Shown one piece after another: positions 52,682 through 64,000 of a stretch of DNA of 64,000 bases (positions within the stretch are counted from its first letter, which is position 1; the number at the start of each line of letters is the position of its first letter). The stretch comes from Phoma sp. XZ068. Lineage: Eukaryota; Ascomycota; Dothideomycetes; Pleosporales; Didymellaceae. The DNA is taken from assembly GCA_004835665.1 (NCBI GenBank), contig RBKR01000020.1, positions 1,054,001-1,118,000 on the forward strand, read 5' to 3'. The position numbers and the translations under genes are program-made. The notes beneath the pieces are model-generated. The model saw only the letters and a list, made by a program, of their open reading frames with translations, did not search any database and had not been told where the DNA came from.

Positions 52682-54168
52682 TCAAAACAGACCGAGCTCG
52701 AAGCCCATATCTCTGGCAAGATGATCTAAAGATCTGGCCCCGTCACTAGCCCAAAGCATTTCCAGCACGTGTACGACAGACCCGTAGTATGGGTGGCTGC
52801 TAAGAGAGTTGTCTCCGAGCGCACTAATGCTCTCTTTGATGAATGTGCGATCATCGACGGTCAAGACTGCTGCCTGTGACCCAGCGGCCACCAAGGGAAG
52901 GAGCAGAGTTTCCGTGGTTGCGAAGGTACCGACGTCCATTCTGATCCGTAGGTCTTGCAATAGAGTGAGGATATGCCGCACGATGGAGGCATTCGACTGG
53001 GCCTCTATATTGATGGGCAATCCCTGGTCCGAACGGAAATCCCTGACCCTGATCATCCCAGCGTACTGCGAGGCCTCCCAGATCTTGCACATCACGGGTT
53101 CGCCCGGCTCGCCCGGCCATTGCAGCAACCGGGCTTCGATATCATCGTCCATTGGCGAAGCAAGTAGATCAACCAGGCTGCACGGTAGACCTGTTATCTC
53201 TTCGATTTCACTTTGACCAGTGCAGTGCTCGTGCCACATGTGTAAGTGTCTGGTTTGGCGGCCGAGGCTGTGTGTGGGCAGGTCTAACACGCCTATCAAT
53301 CCAGCCAGTTCTCTTGATTCCTCTGTGGGAGACTGAAGTGCGTGCCTTTTGTGGAATATGCTGGCGATGCCGTTCAGGTGTATGGTGAAGGGCATAGCTC
53401 GGTTCATCTAGCAATTATCAGCAACGCCTCCATTGTGATCTACCATAGATTTCCACCCACGCTTATTGAACACAATAATATCCCCGCATACGGCGTCATC
53501 TCATCCTCGAAGCAAACCGGATCTGAGAGCGCCTGTCGAAAGGCCTTGATACTCCGGCCATAGTACTCATCTACGTGCAGCGCATGCTTGGGGTCAAGAG
53601 TAATCTGGTAAGTCAGGCTATTCAGCAACATCAATTTTGATTGCGCGCAGTAGCTCAAGCTCTCGCGGAACCGGCCTGGATCGGGTGCGCTTTCAGTTGC
53701 AGGCTTCGCAAACAGTGTTAGAGCGCCCCAATCGGCGACTATTTTTAACGTCAACAAATGTATCCACCGTTACGGATTGCGATCAAGCTTACAGTCGTAG
53801 AGGACATCTCTCTCAAACTTCGACAGTGAAGAGTAAATGTCCCACCCCAAGTACTGCAATAACACCTGATCCTTCACGTTTTCGCAGTCGTCCAGCGGCC
53901 ACGAAAGTGGCGTGTCCTGGCTCTCAACTTTGCACACCGGACTTCCGGCTTTCGGTTTCCGTAATCTTGCATGTCGAAAGGTGACACAAGGTCGTCCCCG
54001 GATCGCCCACTTCAGTCTTACGCCGTAGCCTTCACATGGGAGATTAAGCGCACAGCAGGCCAGGCACTGCGGGCGGGTTTCGTCGCATTTCTTGCGGCGA
54101 GCGCGGCAGGTCCAGCATCCGGATCTTGTTCGTGTTACTCTACTCTTCGAATTGGATGGCGAAGACAT
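52682..54168 (-). CDS. Zn(II)2Cys6 transcription factor, 459 aa
   Basis: Three exons, 54168-53793, 53738-53461 and 53407-52682, with phases 1 and 0. The cluster Cys18, 21, 28, 35, 38 and 45 (CX2CX6CX6CX2CX6C, GCWTCRARRKKCDETRPQC) is complete. It belongs to the group whose cluster is followed by CEGYG-RLKW and a Fungal_trans_2-like region with LSYCAQSKLMLLNSLTY, FRQALSDPVCFEDEMTPYAGILLC and MPFTIHLNG. Fungal_trans_2 regulators are often pathway-specific or nitrogen-related; the target is unknown. At 459 aa it is somewhat shorter than many relatives (500-650). No metabolic cluster adjoins it. The donor of the second intron, GTGGGT, is less typical, and a few residues around 53461 could shift. 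Confidence 0.87.
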
Positions 54169-55294
54169 GCTGCTAATGGACTAATAGCACGGGGGAGTAT
54201 ACCGAGGTGTGGCTGGTGAATTACGGCGCAGGATTCAGGTGCGGGTCGTCCATCTCGTTCACGCTAGACTTCGGCAATCTGCGGGGATTGTGCGTTCATT
54301 ATCGATCTTGCGAACGAGGCTGCTCGCGGCGCTGAGCACACAGCAACAGTTTCTGACTAGTTTGACACTACACAGATTGTACTCCAATCGATTCTTCATC
54401 TTTTCCAGAATAAGACTACAACCGCAACCACGCCGCTCGCGCACGGACATTCGGACCCCAAAATAGTGACGGCTTACGTCACCGGCTTGGATCACAACAT
54501 TCCGTCTCTTCTCGAAAACAACGACTTCACTTCCATCAAACATGCCTTCTAACCTCTGGCTCTTGATAATTCTCGATGAGTCGCTATGGCACCCACTCCA
54601 GTCGAATTAACACGCGCGACGAGTCGTTTTATGCACGGCTTCCCCTGAAACCCCGGTGCCAATTCTGCCCCAAGCGGCGCCAATGCCGTCTTGGCGCTGG
54701 GATTACGCACGACTCCTAGCCTTTCAACAGCTGTCGCGCATGCCTGCTTTGCTGTTCATGACCACAAGATGATGGCGTCGACGTATCCTAGGCTTTCCGG
54801 GCCAGACGGACTTCAGGCGAACGCACAGCAGCTTACCAGTTACACCCTCGGCGGCGCGTTGCGGTGTTTCATACCGAAAGGAAGATCTTACTGCGCCTCC
54901 TTTGACCGAGCACCGACCGCAATTGTAAGATGAGAAGACCATTCACTGCAACAGACACGGCTGCCAAGGTCGTTCTCAATCTCGTAACCACCGAGCGGTT
55001 AACGCTAGACCAAAGTCTCGGCTTGATCATGGGTTCCAAGAGTTGCACAGTCGCCCAGGAACTACTGGGGCTCAGCGCCGTGACTTGGCTCGAGGTCAAG
55101 GGGTTTCATAACATCACTGACTTGCGCATCTGTAACCCTCCAACTTCTGGACTGCCCATCCTTCACCACCGACACTCGCCCTTTGTCTTCGATTCGAATA
55201 CGTCGCTCGCTCAACCCGCTGCCTGATCCACGTTCGCTACGCATGTTAATCTTTGAATTTTGACTTTCTGTTTGTGATACCCGGGCCATCCGCG
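54169..55294. other. Divergent spacer between the Zn2Cys6 gene and the GH76 gene
   Basis: 1.1 kb holding both promoters. It includes a 47-codon ATG frame at 54576-54719 discussed separately. Otherwise no gene is seen. The last ~100 bases before 55295 are pyrimidine-rich. Confidence 0.4.
54576..54719 (+). CDS. Possible 47-aa micro-ORF with Cys motif
   Basis: ATG-started frame MSRYGTHSSRINT..., ending with CQFCPKRRQC and a short tail. The CX2CX5C spacing with flanking Arg/Lys resembles half of a zinc site. It is too short for certainty and lacks any neighbouring exon I could join. Confidence 0.2.
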   Translation: MSRYGTHSSRINTRDESFYARLPLKPRCQFCPKRRQCRLGAGITHDS

Positions 55295-56764
55295 ATGAAG
55301 CCTTCAATACTTGTCTACACGGCGTTGGGCCTGCTATCGCCCATCGCTACTTCTGCAATCGAGCTCAACCCTGACGATCCAGGTACGCACAGCGCAAGCT
55401 CGCCTGGGCTACACTAACATCACCAGCCTCGATTAAAAGCGCCACCAAGACTGTCGCAGCAGGCTTACGAGATTGGTACACGGGAGACAAGGTCGGCGAC
55501 ACACCTGGCAACTTGCCAGATCCCTACTTCTGGTGGCTATGCGGAGCCATGTTCAACTCGTTCATTGATTACTGGTACTACACGGGCGACGACTCATACA
55601 ACGCAATCACAAAACAAGCAATGCTGCATCAAATCGGTACACCGCAAGCGTTTATGCCACCAAATCAGACAAGTACACTTGGAAACGATGACCAAGCATT
55701 CTGGGGCATGGCAGCAATGTCAGCAGCGGAGAACAAGTTTCCGGATGTCGACGGCGAGATGTCATGGTTGTCTCTCGCTATTGCCGTCTTCAACACACAA
55801 GCTCCGCGCTGGAATCCCAAAACCTGTGGTGGTGGGCTTAACTGGCAGATTTTCACATTCAACAAAGGCTTTGATTACAAGAATACAATCTCAAATGGAG
55901 CCTTCTTCAACATTGCAGCGAGGCTGGCAAAATACACTGGCAACAGCACATACCATGAGTGGGCGGTGAAGACATGGGAGTGGGAAGTCAGCGTGGGTCT
56001 TGTCAGCAAGGACTACCACTTCTTCGATGGCACGAGCGAGCGCCAGAACTGCACAGATGTCAACCACATCCAATGGACCTATAATGCAGGTATCCACATG
56101 TCCGGCCTCGCCGCAATGTGGAACATCTCAGAGGCCAAGGGCGACACGGTAAGCTCGGACTCCCGTTACTCCTCGACTTTACTAACGCGTTGTGCAGGCT
56201 CAAGCAACCCTCTGGCGCAACCACCTCCAAGGCGTCATTAATGCAACAGATGTCTTCTACACGGCCGAAGGCGCCCCCAATGTCATGATTGAAGTAGCCT
56301 GCGAGCGCAATGGCCTGTGCGACCACGACCAGCGCTCTTTCAAGGCTTACCTCTCACGTTGGATGGGTTGGACCATCCTCGCCGCGCCCTGGACCCGCGA
56401 TTCTCTTATGCCGCGCCTGCGTGCCTCCGCTGTCGCAGCGGCCAAGCAGTGCGGACCTGGCAAGGGTGGGTGTGGTCTGCGCTGGTGGCGGGGCGGCGTA
56501 AACGACGGCGAGGTAGGTGTCGGAGAGCAGATGAGTGCGCTTGAAGTTATGCAGAATCTGCTCGTGGATCAGGTCGCAGGGCCGGTCGGTGAGAAGACGG
56601 GCGGTACCAGCAAGAATGACCCGTCCGCAGGCAGCGACGGAGGAAACTTGGTCATTGAGCACGATGCCATCACCACAGGCGACAAGGCAGGTGCGGCGCT
56701 CCTCACCATGTTGGTGCTCGCGTTTCTGTTTGGAGGTGGTTGGTTTTTGATTTCGCAAGAGTAG
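55295..56764 (+). CDS. DCW1: GH76 family cell-wall enzyme (Dcw1/Dfg5-type mannanase/transglycosidase), 458 aa
   Basis: Three exons, 55295-55382, 55427-56148 and 56198-56764, in frame. Signal peptide at ~1-21 (LVYTALGLLSPIATSA). The GH76 alpha6/alpha6-barrel motifs run in order: PYFWWLCGAMFNSFIDYWYYTGD; the Asp-Asp catalytic pair in LGNDDQAFWGMAA; CGGGLNWQIF; NGAFFNIAARLA; and HIQWTYNAGIHMSG. N-glycosylation sequons are present (NQT, NST, NCT, NAT). A Gly/Ser-rich linker and a C-terminal hydrophobic segment (AALLTMLVLAFLFGGGWFLI) fit a GPI signal or a membrane anchor. Dcw1/Dfg5 proteins transfer GPI-anchored glycoproteins to wall glucan and are needed for wall growth and hyphal form. Which paralogue this is cannot be decided, so the symbol is tentative. 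Confidence 0.93.
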
Positions 56765-57443
56765 ACGGGTGTTAGCGGGGACCTTATTTTCATTCTCAAT
56801 GCATACTTCTCCGCGGCCTTCGCGTTGAGATCCACAACACGAGCTGTCGTATCTGCCTCTTCGGTCCGCTCATTGAAACACCGGCCCACACCATGTCAGT
56901 GTTTACATGTCACATGTCACATGTCAAACACGGTCCCAAACCGCACTGCAGCTGCAGCTCTACAAACCACCCTTTCCACCCTGGGACTCACGCATAGCCA
57001 AGTCAGCCCCGTATCTGCCTCGCGCTGCAATCTGCAAACTCAACCATCATACACTTCTTACGCTATACTTAGCACACACAGCCAATCCGCATCAGCCAAG
57101 CTAGCCGCGTAGAGCAAGCCAGAGCGCCAACCAATCACACGTGACCATGGACAATTAAGCCTAAGCCTAGCGCGGTGTATGGTCCAACAGGCAGCGGAGA
57201 TGCCGAGCCAAGCTTTGGTCAAGCTTTTGCTGTCGTCAGCTCCAGGTACAGGTGAGGGTGGAGATCGCGGCAAGGAGTGCGCGGGCGGAGCAGGGTGTCA
57301 TTGATGTAAGTAGGTCGATGCAGGGTGGTCTTGGAGATTGCGCGGAGGAGGCGCAGTCGGGAGTACCTCGAGTATCCTACTAATTAATTGTGTAGAATAC
57401 AGAGCTTGCAGAGTAAGGGGAGGTACAGTGACTCCTCTTCAGC
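56765..57443. other. Spacer between GH76 and the small membrane protein gene
   Basis: Non-coding by appearance. Contains a short direct repeat of CATGTCACATGTCA near 56907-56925. It holds the upstream region of the next plus-strand gene. Confidence 0.4.
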
Positions 57444-58033
57444 ATGCACTTGCGATCACATTTACAGTCTACCTTCACGCTCACGTTGCTCATCCTCCTC
57501 GCTAGCAGCGCGTACACACTTCCATTTCTACCCTCGCTTACACCGCACTCTCTAAATCCTCCCACTGCCACCTCACCACGCATCTCTTGCGCCAACGACC
57601 TCGGACAGACTACATGCACAAGATTTAGAGTCCCCGTCATACATCGAAACACAGCATCGCCCAACCTGTTTCCCACCATCATCACAGGCGAGGGCTCGCT
57701 CGTCTCACAGGAAGACCGGCAAATACAGAGAATCATGGACGTGAAGGACCAAGCACCCAAGCAGAGCGAGGAGAATGACTGGTTGACTCCAGACGTGCAA
57801 GTTCTGTTCTGGTTTATCCTGCTATGCTGCTTGGCCGAAGGCATGGCCGCGGGGTTTCGATGGTACGTTTAACGTGATGCAACCAGCTCACAATCGCCAC
57901 TGACCAATATAGGTGGCGTGCTACTCCAGGTGTCGAGGCGGTGGGCGCGAGGGCTGAGAGAAAGGAGAAACAAAGATTATCTGCCTTCAGTGAGAGTGAT
58001 GAAGACGATGAGGCGAATATGCCAGTGCTATGA
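57444..58033 (+). CDS. Small secretory-pathway single-pass membrane protein, unknown function, 179 aa
   Basis: Two exons, 57444-57862 and 57913-58033, with a 50-bp intron that restores GFRWWRATPG. The ATG at 57444 is followed by a clear signal peptide (LQSTFTLTLLILLASSAYT, cleavage near 25). A Pro/Ser/Thr-rich luminal part follows with two cysteines (RISCANDLGQTTC), then one transmembrane helix at ~118-137 (VQVLFWFILLCCLAEGMAAG). The short cytosolic tail has basic then acidic residues (RAERKEKQR, SESDEDDEAN). Topology is thus type I. I do not recognise a family; tryptophan pairs flanking the membrane and a conserved-looking tail suggest a real fungal protein. Confidence 0.75.
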
Positions 58034-60419
58034 GGAATGGGCTGCTCATGGTGCTGGTAGGGGGGACCTATACGTGGGCATAAGCCTGTTTTAATTCGAT
58101 TGATGATAGATGGGCGGATGGTGGTGCTGGGTTGGCGGTGGCGAGGAGAGGATACGGGACGAACGAGGAGGCTGGTGAGAGACACGCTCGAAGCCCTGAG
58201 AGGCAGAGTTGAAAGCTGGTTCGAAGACATCGAGCTGTACTGCGGCAGTAGAGTTCGAGATTGCTGAATTGAAGTCTGAAAAATATACTTGTTAATAGAC
58301 CGTTGGGATAGAGTGCGGTGTACCTCAACATACGAACTCACGCACAGTTGAGGTGATTCTAAGACAAGCTTGTCCATGCCTTCAGACTCAGTGACAAGTC
58401 TTAATGGTCAAAATAGTTTGCTTTGTATCCATCACCAAAAAGTGCTCTCTTTGACACTGTCTAGCTGCCTTGAAACCGATCAGTCACCCATCTGCACAGA
58501 TTCAACGGTACCTGTCATTGCTACCTATGAACCCAAAGAAACCACACAGTCCGGCCCACAGCATACCAGCCTAAAGTTGCATACTTGCCCATGCCGCAGT
58601 GCCAGGCCCAAACAGTGCGCATATCCACTGAACATATATATCCTGATGGTTATCACCACAACATAATGCCCCAGTCGACAGTGTAGTTCCATCCGCGCCT
58701 TCACAGCCCGCCAACCGTACTCTTGCCAGAATCGCAGGACGCCGACACTCAGACCAACGCACTGTATCCCGCATACAGCACGAGGAGCACTGTTTTGAGA
58801 AACTGCGCTAGACACGGCGAAGCTCTACAATGGCATGATCGATGCCTCAGCCACTACAGGGCTCTTGCATACAAGCATTAGTCCATAAGAATGGCGGTGT
58901 GATCGTAACATGAAACCGCGTCTTCGACCATTGCCGGGCCTGTCTTGTGGCGCAGGGAGGCTTTCTGCCAAAAGTGAGCGCCGGATGTTTCATCGCATCT
59001 TTGTCACACCGACTTGCACGCGAGCTCGTCGCAGTCGATGTTGTTCGCGCCTATATATTAGGGGTTGGCCGCAGTTCTCGAACCCGTTTGATCAAGCGCT
59101 GTTTGAGTCAAGTCGAGCCGTATACTGACTTGTGCAATGTTCTATCCATTTGCATTGCGTCACTCGTAACATGCAGTGGAAGAGCATTTTGGCGTGCAAC
59201 AATTGGGCTTCCAACCTCCTAGATCTGCCGGCAAGTTTTCGATTTCCAGCGGCGAGGACTACATTTCGAACATCCAAGACTTCAATTCCGCACCAAACCG
59301 CTGAATTGTCTACGTGAAGCGGAAGGGGTGTTTTTTGCTTGTTCCGTATCTTAACGTGATTTGAGACCAGCTTCCCACACGCACCGGGATACACAGTACG
59401 ACATCGACATCCAATGAGTACTCATACTCTGACTATGCTACAATCAGTCCTAGATACAGCCAGTCAGCATTCCCTCGTGAAGTCTTCAAAGAGAAGACTG
59501 TCTCGACGTTTTATGAAGGTCCTGACAAGCACAACCGAACTTTATGTCCGCCTGGCAACCAACCACCGACTGCTTCTGCGAGCTCCAGCCAACATACCGC
59601 TTACTGACGGCAAGAGCCGCATTTCTAAACAATATCTCGTCCGCATAGATCGCGTAAATGGCGTCTTCTAATCAAAAAAGATTCTCGTTCATCTATTTAG
59701 AATTCTTCAAGTTGTTCTCTTTTCTAACACACCCCACAAATATGGCGATGGATAGTATGACACCCACCCAATATGCACTTGAACTCTCCCTACGTACTAA
59801 GGCTAGCTGTAGCCACTACTCGTGTCATTATAACATGCGTGTAACACTCCGCTGCGACTCGGAGCAGTGGGTGAGGCAAGGAGCAAGGCAAGAGGCAAGG
59901 CGAGGTGAGCTCGAGAAGGAGGAGAGTGGCTGTTTTGACATCTATCCCGTCGTGGCGTTGTACCGCATAGTTCTAATATGTATGTACCCAACCAAAGTCT
60001 TGCAACGGATAAGTTCAAATTCAAGAATACGCATCCAAAGATCTAAATATCAAAGTATACACGCACTGGCTTTGATTTTTAACATGACAACTATAGACCC
60101 GTTGGGCGCAAGACGGCCGGACCGCCCAACCAAGCAGCAAAGAAGGAAACAGCAGTCTCTCCGCCATCATTCCGAGCTGCGTGTCCATGAACAGTTATTT
60201 TAGAAAACACCGAGTAGTATCTCCCAGCATTCCAGAGTCTCTACACAAAAACTACCTTGGCACCCAGCCCGTAATATCACCATATCTTCCATTCTATTCC
60301 ATTCCGCTGTCTTCAGCGCGCATACAACGCATTACCAATAACCAGCTTCAGCTTCAGCAGCTCTATATAACTACCCATCCACCCAAACCGAAGAAAGAAG
60401 ATACAATTAACACCGCCTA

Positions 60420-60960
60420 GTCTATACCGCGAAAATACCTACTATCTATGTATCTATCTTCCACCTAGAACTAGATTTAGCTAATTCAATGTGCTGCTAG
60501 TACTACGATACCACAGTCCGCGTAGAGACTACAGTAGTATATTTATTGTTACAATTAGTAGAGTCTAGTCTATGCGATAGTGAAAGGCTTTATCATGTGT
60601 TTTATTATATTATAATATAAAAATAGTCCATCTTCTTTTATCAAGTCTGGTTGGATTCCAAGACCTTTTAAACTACTAGCAGAGAATTTACACGTGGATA
60701 AGTAGTTTCTCAATCTAGTTTATAGTAGTAGTAGATATAGGAGATGTAGTAGACGTGGTATATTATACTGCTGAGAACAAGCGGGCAAGCAAGTAGGTAA
60801 GTAGTTAGATAGTTTAATAATATGTCAGATAGGTATAGTATTTCTTAGATTATTAAGGTGGTGTAGATATATGCAGCTAGTTGTAAGATATATAGAACTG
60901 GTATAATAGTGGATTTACATGCGCTTGCATCTGTCCTATATGCATGTTGACGTTAGATTA
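60420..60960. repeat. AT-rich island rich in TA dinucleotides
   Basis: Many TAGTA, ATATA and TAATA strings and an unusually high number of TA steps, compared with the roughly 50% GC flanks. This is what an old repeat hit by repeat-induced point mutation looks like, but no inverted ends or protein relic could be recognised. Confidence 0.5.
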
Positions 60961-60971
60961 AGCTCCTTAAC

Positions 60972-60974
<3 letters not shown>

Positions 60975-61004
<30 letters not shown>
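60975..61004 (+). repeat. (GTC)10 microsatellite
   Basis: Ten uninterrupted GTC units in noncoding sequence. Confidence 0.95.
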
Positions 61005-61163
61005 CTCCTTCCTGTATTTGTACCAACACCACCATCGCTCGAGTACCAAAAACTACTAATCTTATGTACGCAACATGACTTCTATGTAGTCTCCAGCGGA
61101 CGCGATTTGCAACACGCAGGAAGTGCTAAAGGGAATTTGTAATAAGGCTCAATTCGTATAGTA

Positions 61164-61186
61164 AGTATAGTATAGTATAGTATAAT
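61164..61186 (+). repeat. TATAG-type pentanucleotide repeat
   Basis: About four units of AGTAT/TATAG followed by TATAATATGG, just downstream of the Pex22-like gene's stop on the opposite strand. Confidence 0.8.
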
Positions 61187-61275
61187 ATGGTATGCGCATT
61201 AATCATATCATCCAAACCAATAAACACAAACACAAACATAAACATAAACACAGCCACCCTCGCAGCCATGACTAT

Positions 61276-62655
61276 CTACTCCCTCCCCCCAACCCTCCTC
61301 TCAAAATCATCCTCCAGCCGCCCCGCATCCACAACCTCGACCCCCTTGCCCAACCCCACCATATCCCCACTCTCCCACCACTTCTTAACATCATGTTCGC
61401 TCCTCCCCTTGCCCCTCATCTCCTCATCGTCCGTGTCCACCAGCCCACCGAGACCCGTCCCATCCGCACCAACGACAACAACGACTTGTCCAACCCAGCG
61501 CTTGATGTCTTCGACGTTCTTGCCTTCAGGACCGCTGAGCGCGTCAACGAGGTAGACGACGTCGGGCGAGAGGTGGCGCAGCATGTGCACGTGGCCTGAG
61601 GGGGTGCTGAACGGCATTACCATTGCGGGGGTTTCGACGAGGCGGAGGGCCTGTGCGTGGAGGGTGTTCCACAGGAGTGTGTCTGAGGAGCGGGCGGATA
61701 ACGCTGGGGTGTAGACTTGGTGGTCGGGCTGCGGGTCGATGGATGTTAGTTCTTCGCCTGGAGTCCGGGCGGGCGTGTCGATGGCGCTGTAGGAGGAGCC
61801 TAGCGGGGAGGAGCGGTCGCGTGAGTGGGAGCGCGAGGCCGGGCGGGAGCGTAGGGTGGGGGAGTAGATGAGGACGAAGAGGTTGGTCTTGGAGACGTCT
61901 GTGTTGGGGAGGTGGGAGAGGATTGTCTGGGGGCGTTAGCGGAGCGATGAAATAGAGAGAGTAGTGCTTACGGCGTTCTCGGAGCGGTAGGAGCCGTCGT
62001 CGTCGTGGGCGTCCATCAGCGACTCGGCGGATACAACGAGCACGACCGTCTTGCGCTTGGTGGGCCCGCTGCGGACGGACGCAGCGAACGCGCGCGACTG
62101 TTCGTTCACGGCCGCCGAGCTCTGCGCAGCCTGGGCCTCGACGTTGCGCCGGATGGCCGCCTCCTCCGACCAGCGGTTGTGGTCGCCGTAGTCGTCCTTG
62201 TCCTCCTCGCGGATGCTCGCGAGGGCTGCGCCGGCCGCCGCCCACCCGGCCGCCGTCTTCTTGCTGACCGTGTCAAAGACCTGCTGCGGGGAGGGCGTGC
62301 GGCGGATGACGCCCTGCACGCGCGACATCAGGTCGTCCGTGTGCACGACGCCCTGCGACAGGCCCGTGTTGTCGTGGGGGAGCGCTGCATGGCTGGTGTC
62401 GCGCCGCTTGCCGTCGCCCTCCTCGCCGTAGCTCAGGTTCTCATCTTCCGAGGACTCGTCTTCGTCGTCGCGGCGCTCCGACCACACCCACGCCGCGAGC
62501 CCGGCGGATGCGACCGTCACGGTGAGCACCAGGGGCACCCAGTAGCTGTGCAGTCGTTAGCGGCGCATGATGATATCGACGTCTCCAACATACCCAAGGG
62601 TAGAGCGCGTGCGGGCGGGCTGTCGGCGGTCATAGCGGTCGTAGTTGAAGGACAT
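61276..62655 (-). CDS. PEX22: Pex22-like peroxin, 428 aa
   Basis: Three exons, 62655-62594, 62545-61972 and 61926-61276, in frame. The N-terminus is basic (MSFNYDRYDRRQPARTRS). A single membrane anchor follows at ~21-43 (GYWVPLVLTVTVASAGLAAWVW). The cytosolic part has an acidic stretch, then a Rossmann-like fold beginning KRKTVVLVVSAESLMD. Further segments are NTDVSKTNLFVLIYSP, HMLRHLSPDVVYLVDALSG and VGQVVVVVGADGTGLGGLVD. This layout (short lumenal tail, one TM, alpha/beta domain) is that of Pex22, which anchors the ubiquitin-conjugating enzyme Pex4 at the peroxisome for Pex5 recycling. The match is by pattern recognition of the fungal peroxin-22-like family; sequence conservation with yeast Pex22 is low, so certainty is moderate. 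Confidence 0.78.
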
Positions 62656-63488
62656 GGTGCGCGCTGCTCATGTCATCCTGTTGTTGTTGATGCGGAGAGC
62701 TGTTGTGGCTGGGGATGACGGGGAGCTCAGCCGCGGTTGTTGTGGGGGACCCCGGCTTGTTATTGGACAACAGTCAACAGCAGGACACAACACTTGATTG
62801 TTGGAGGTACTTCAACATAGGTATGAGACTGGCGATAATGTATTCTGCTCATGGCACTCTATTCATCTCTACCTTAATCATCATGCTAAGATAATTGATG
62901 GGTATGCAAAGACAATCACATGAAAACACCTGCATCGCGATCACATGCATGTCTACCAACTCCCCAATCCTCAATCATAAGATGCATGACGCTGAACAAC
63001 GATAATTGAACCACGTTACAACTGCTGAATTATAAACCCATGACAATTCCATTGATCGAATACCTAGTCAACTCGACCTGCTTGACCACCACGCTACTAC
63101 TACCCTTACCACACCTTGACGCCCACCACGGAAAGCAAATACATCAATGGGTAGAGACACGTTGTAGCATTCGAAGCCGAGTCTAGATTGTCACGGAAGA
63201 AGAAATCCAAGCTTTTCTTGACATTATCTTACACTGCAAACAGGGACGGTGGAATGGCTTTGATGTGAGGATGAAGAGCTTCCCACATGAATTGGATGGT
63301 TGTTGTAGCACGCTGTGCATTGGCAGTTTAGAGTGTGTAGGGGATGTGCAATACGCGTGGTCGACCATTCAATCGTTGTTGCTGGGGCCTGACATGACGT
63401 CTGTCGACGTGGGGCGGCGACTGACTCGCGCTGCGAATTTCATCGTGACTCTTGAGCAGCTCCCACCACCACAACCACACACAACGCC
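62656..63488. promoter_or_regulatory. Divergent spacer between the Pex22-like gene and eIF2B-gamma
   Basis: 833 bp with start codons at both ends. No gene is seen. The last 50 bases before 63489 are A/C-rich with the CACAACGCCATG start context. Confidence 0.4.
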
Positions 63489-64000
63489 ATGCCCCACGCA
63501 ACGCTGCCCTCGCCGGGCTTCCAGGCCCTCATCCTGTGCGGGCCGGGCGCGTCCTTTAGCACATTCACCTCGACGCCGGGCGAGATCCCCAAGGCGCTGC
63601 TGCCCATTGCGAACCGGCCGATGGTGTGGTACCCGCTGGAATGGTGCTACCGCATGGGCGTGACTGGTAGACCACCACCACTACTACTTATACGCTTATA
63701 CTAATTCCTCAAGACATCACCGTCGTCACCCCGCCCGAGTCGCTCGAGGCCATCGAGGCGGCCATGTCGCAGAACCCCCACCTCACTTCGCTGCCCGCCC
63801 CGCGCCCCGAGATCCTCGCCCCCAGCGAGCTCACCCACGAGACGGGCACCGGCGACCTCTTCCGCCTGCCCGAGGTGCAGGCCGCCATCAAGGGCGACTT
63901 CATCGTGCTGCCGTGCGATCTGGTGTGCGAGCTGGACGGCACTACGCTGGCGGATGCGTGGATGGTCGAGCAGGCGGGCTTCCCCGGCGCCGTGGCCGGC
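63489..64000 (+). CDS. GCD1: Translation initiation factor eIF2B subunit gamma, 5' part only
   Basis: Exon 1 is 63489-63666. A 47-bp intron follows, then exon 2 from 63714, which runs past the window end. The N-terminal nucleotidyltransferase-like domain is clear: FQALILCGPGASFSTFT, the signature EIPKALLPIANRPMVWYPLEWC, and then ITVVTPPESLEAIEAA and GDFIVLPCDLV. This matches the gamma subunit (yeast Gcd1) rather than epsilon by its opening. Together with epsilon it forms the catalytic part of the GDP-GTP exchange factor for eIF2. The C-terminal left-handed beta-helix repeats lie outside the window. Confidence 0.92.

Larger units (their letters stand above)
58034..61275. other. 3.2 kb gene-free spacer with AT-rich island and microsatellites
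   Basis: No supported gene. Frames at 58910-59222 and 59658-60203 have no protein-like features. Composition turns sharply AT-rich from about 60420, then microsatellites follow. The 3' flanks of the small membrane protein and the Pex22-like gene lie at the edges. Confidence 0.5.

Noticed and set aside
59658..60203. 181-codon plus-strand frame
   Set aside because: Composition is random-like, no domain or signal, and it lies in a spacer turning AT-rich; read as chance.

Overview
This is eukaryotic, filamentous-fungal DNA. Genes carry short introns (47-163 bp, GTRNGT...AG), there are no operons, and the families are typical of Pezizomycotina ascomycetes: a HET-domain protein, several Zn(II)2Cys6 regulators, a Dal5-type MFS carrier, a BRCT-WGR-PARP protein and a Pex22-like protein. 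Gene style and order would fit a Dothideomycete; that rank is inference. I see about 22 intact or near-intact protein genes, four pseudogenes and one weak reading frame. Most exon structures were rebuilt here by reading protein continuity across splice sites. No tRNA, rRNA, CRISPR or intact transposon was found.

Left part (0-7.1 kb): a basic/Ser-rich protein, a 2.6 kb convergent spacer filled by a diverged ~155-bp tandem repeat array, a HET-domain gene and a three-exon GFA-type zinc enzyme. Housekeeping block (7.6-23 kb): RCM1/NSUN5 rRNA methyltransferase, a protein with a C-terminal Zn2Cys6 cluster, LSM7, an SRA-YDG protein, an MDR dehydrogenase, a weak Ser/Thr-rich ORF and ATG27.

Accessory part (23.5-43 kb): gene-poor, with a decayed catabolic cassette. 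It holds a truncated FAD monooxygenase, a broken fumarylacetoacetate-hydrolase-family gene, an intact VOC/glyoxalase-dioxygenase gene, a Zn2Cys6 regulator with two in-frame stops, and a broken SnoaL-like gene. After 3.8 kb of apparently empty sequence come an intact isochorismatase-family hydrolase, a RING-H2 protein, a divergent MFS-transporter/class-II-aldolase pair and another Zn2Cys6 regulator. The same palindrome, CGGAA-N9-TTCCG, lies in two divergent promoters (26.4 and 38.9 kb). It links the decayed and living halves and suggests one former regulon for degrading an aromatic or related acid.

Right part (43.6-64 kb): an M24 metallopeptidase with a ~340-residue tail, an F-box protein, PARP, a Zn2Cys6 regulator, a GH76 (Dcw1/Dfg5-type) wall enzyme, a small membrane protein, a 3.2 kb spacer with an AT-rich island and microsatellites, a Pex22-like peroxin, and the start of eIF2B-gamma, which runs off the window.
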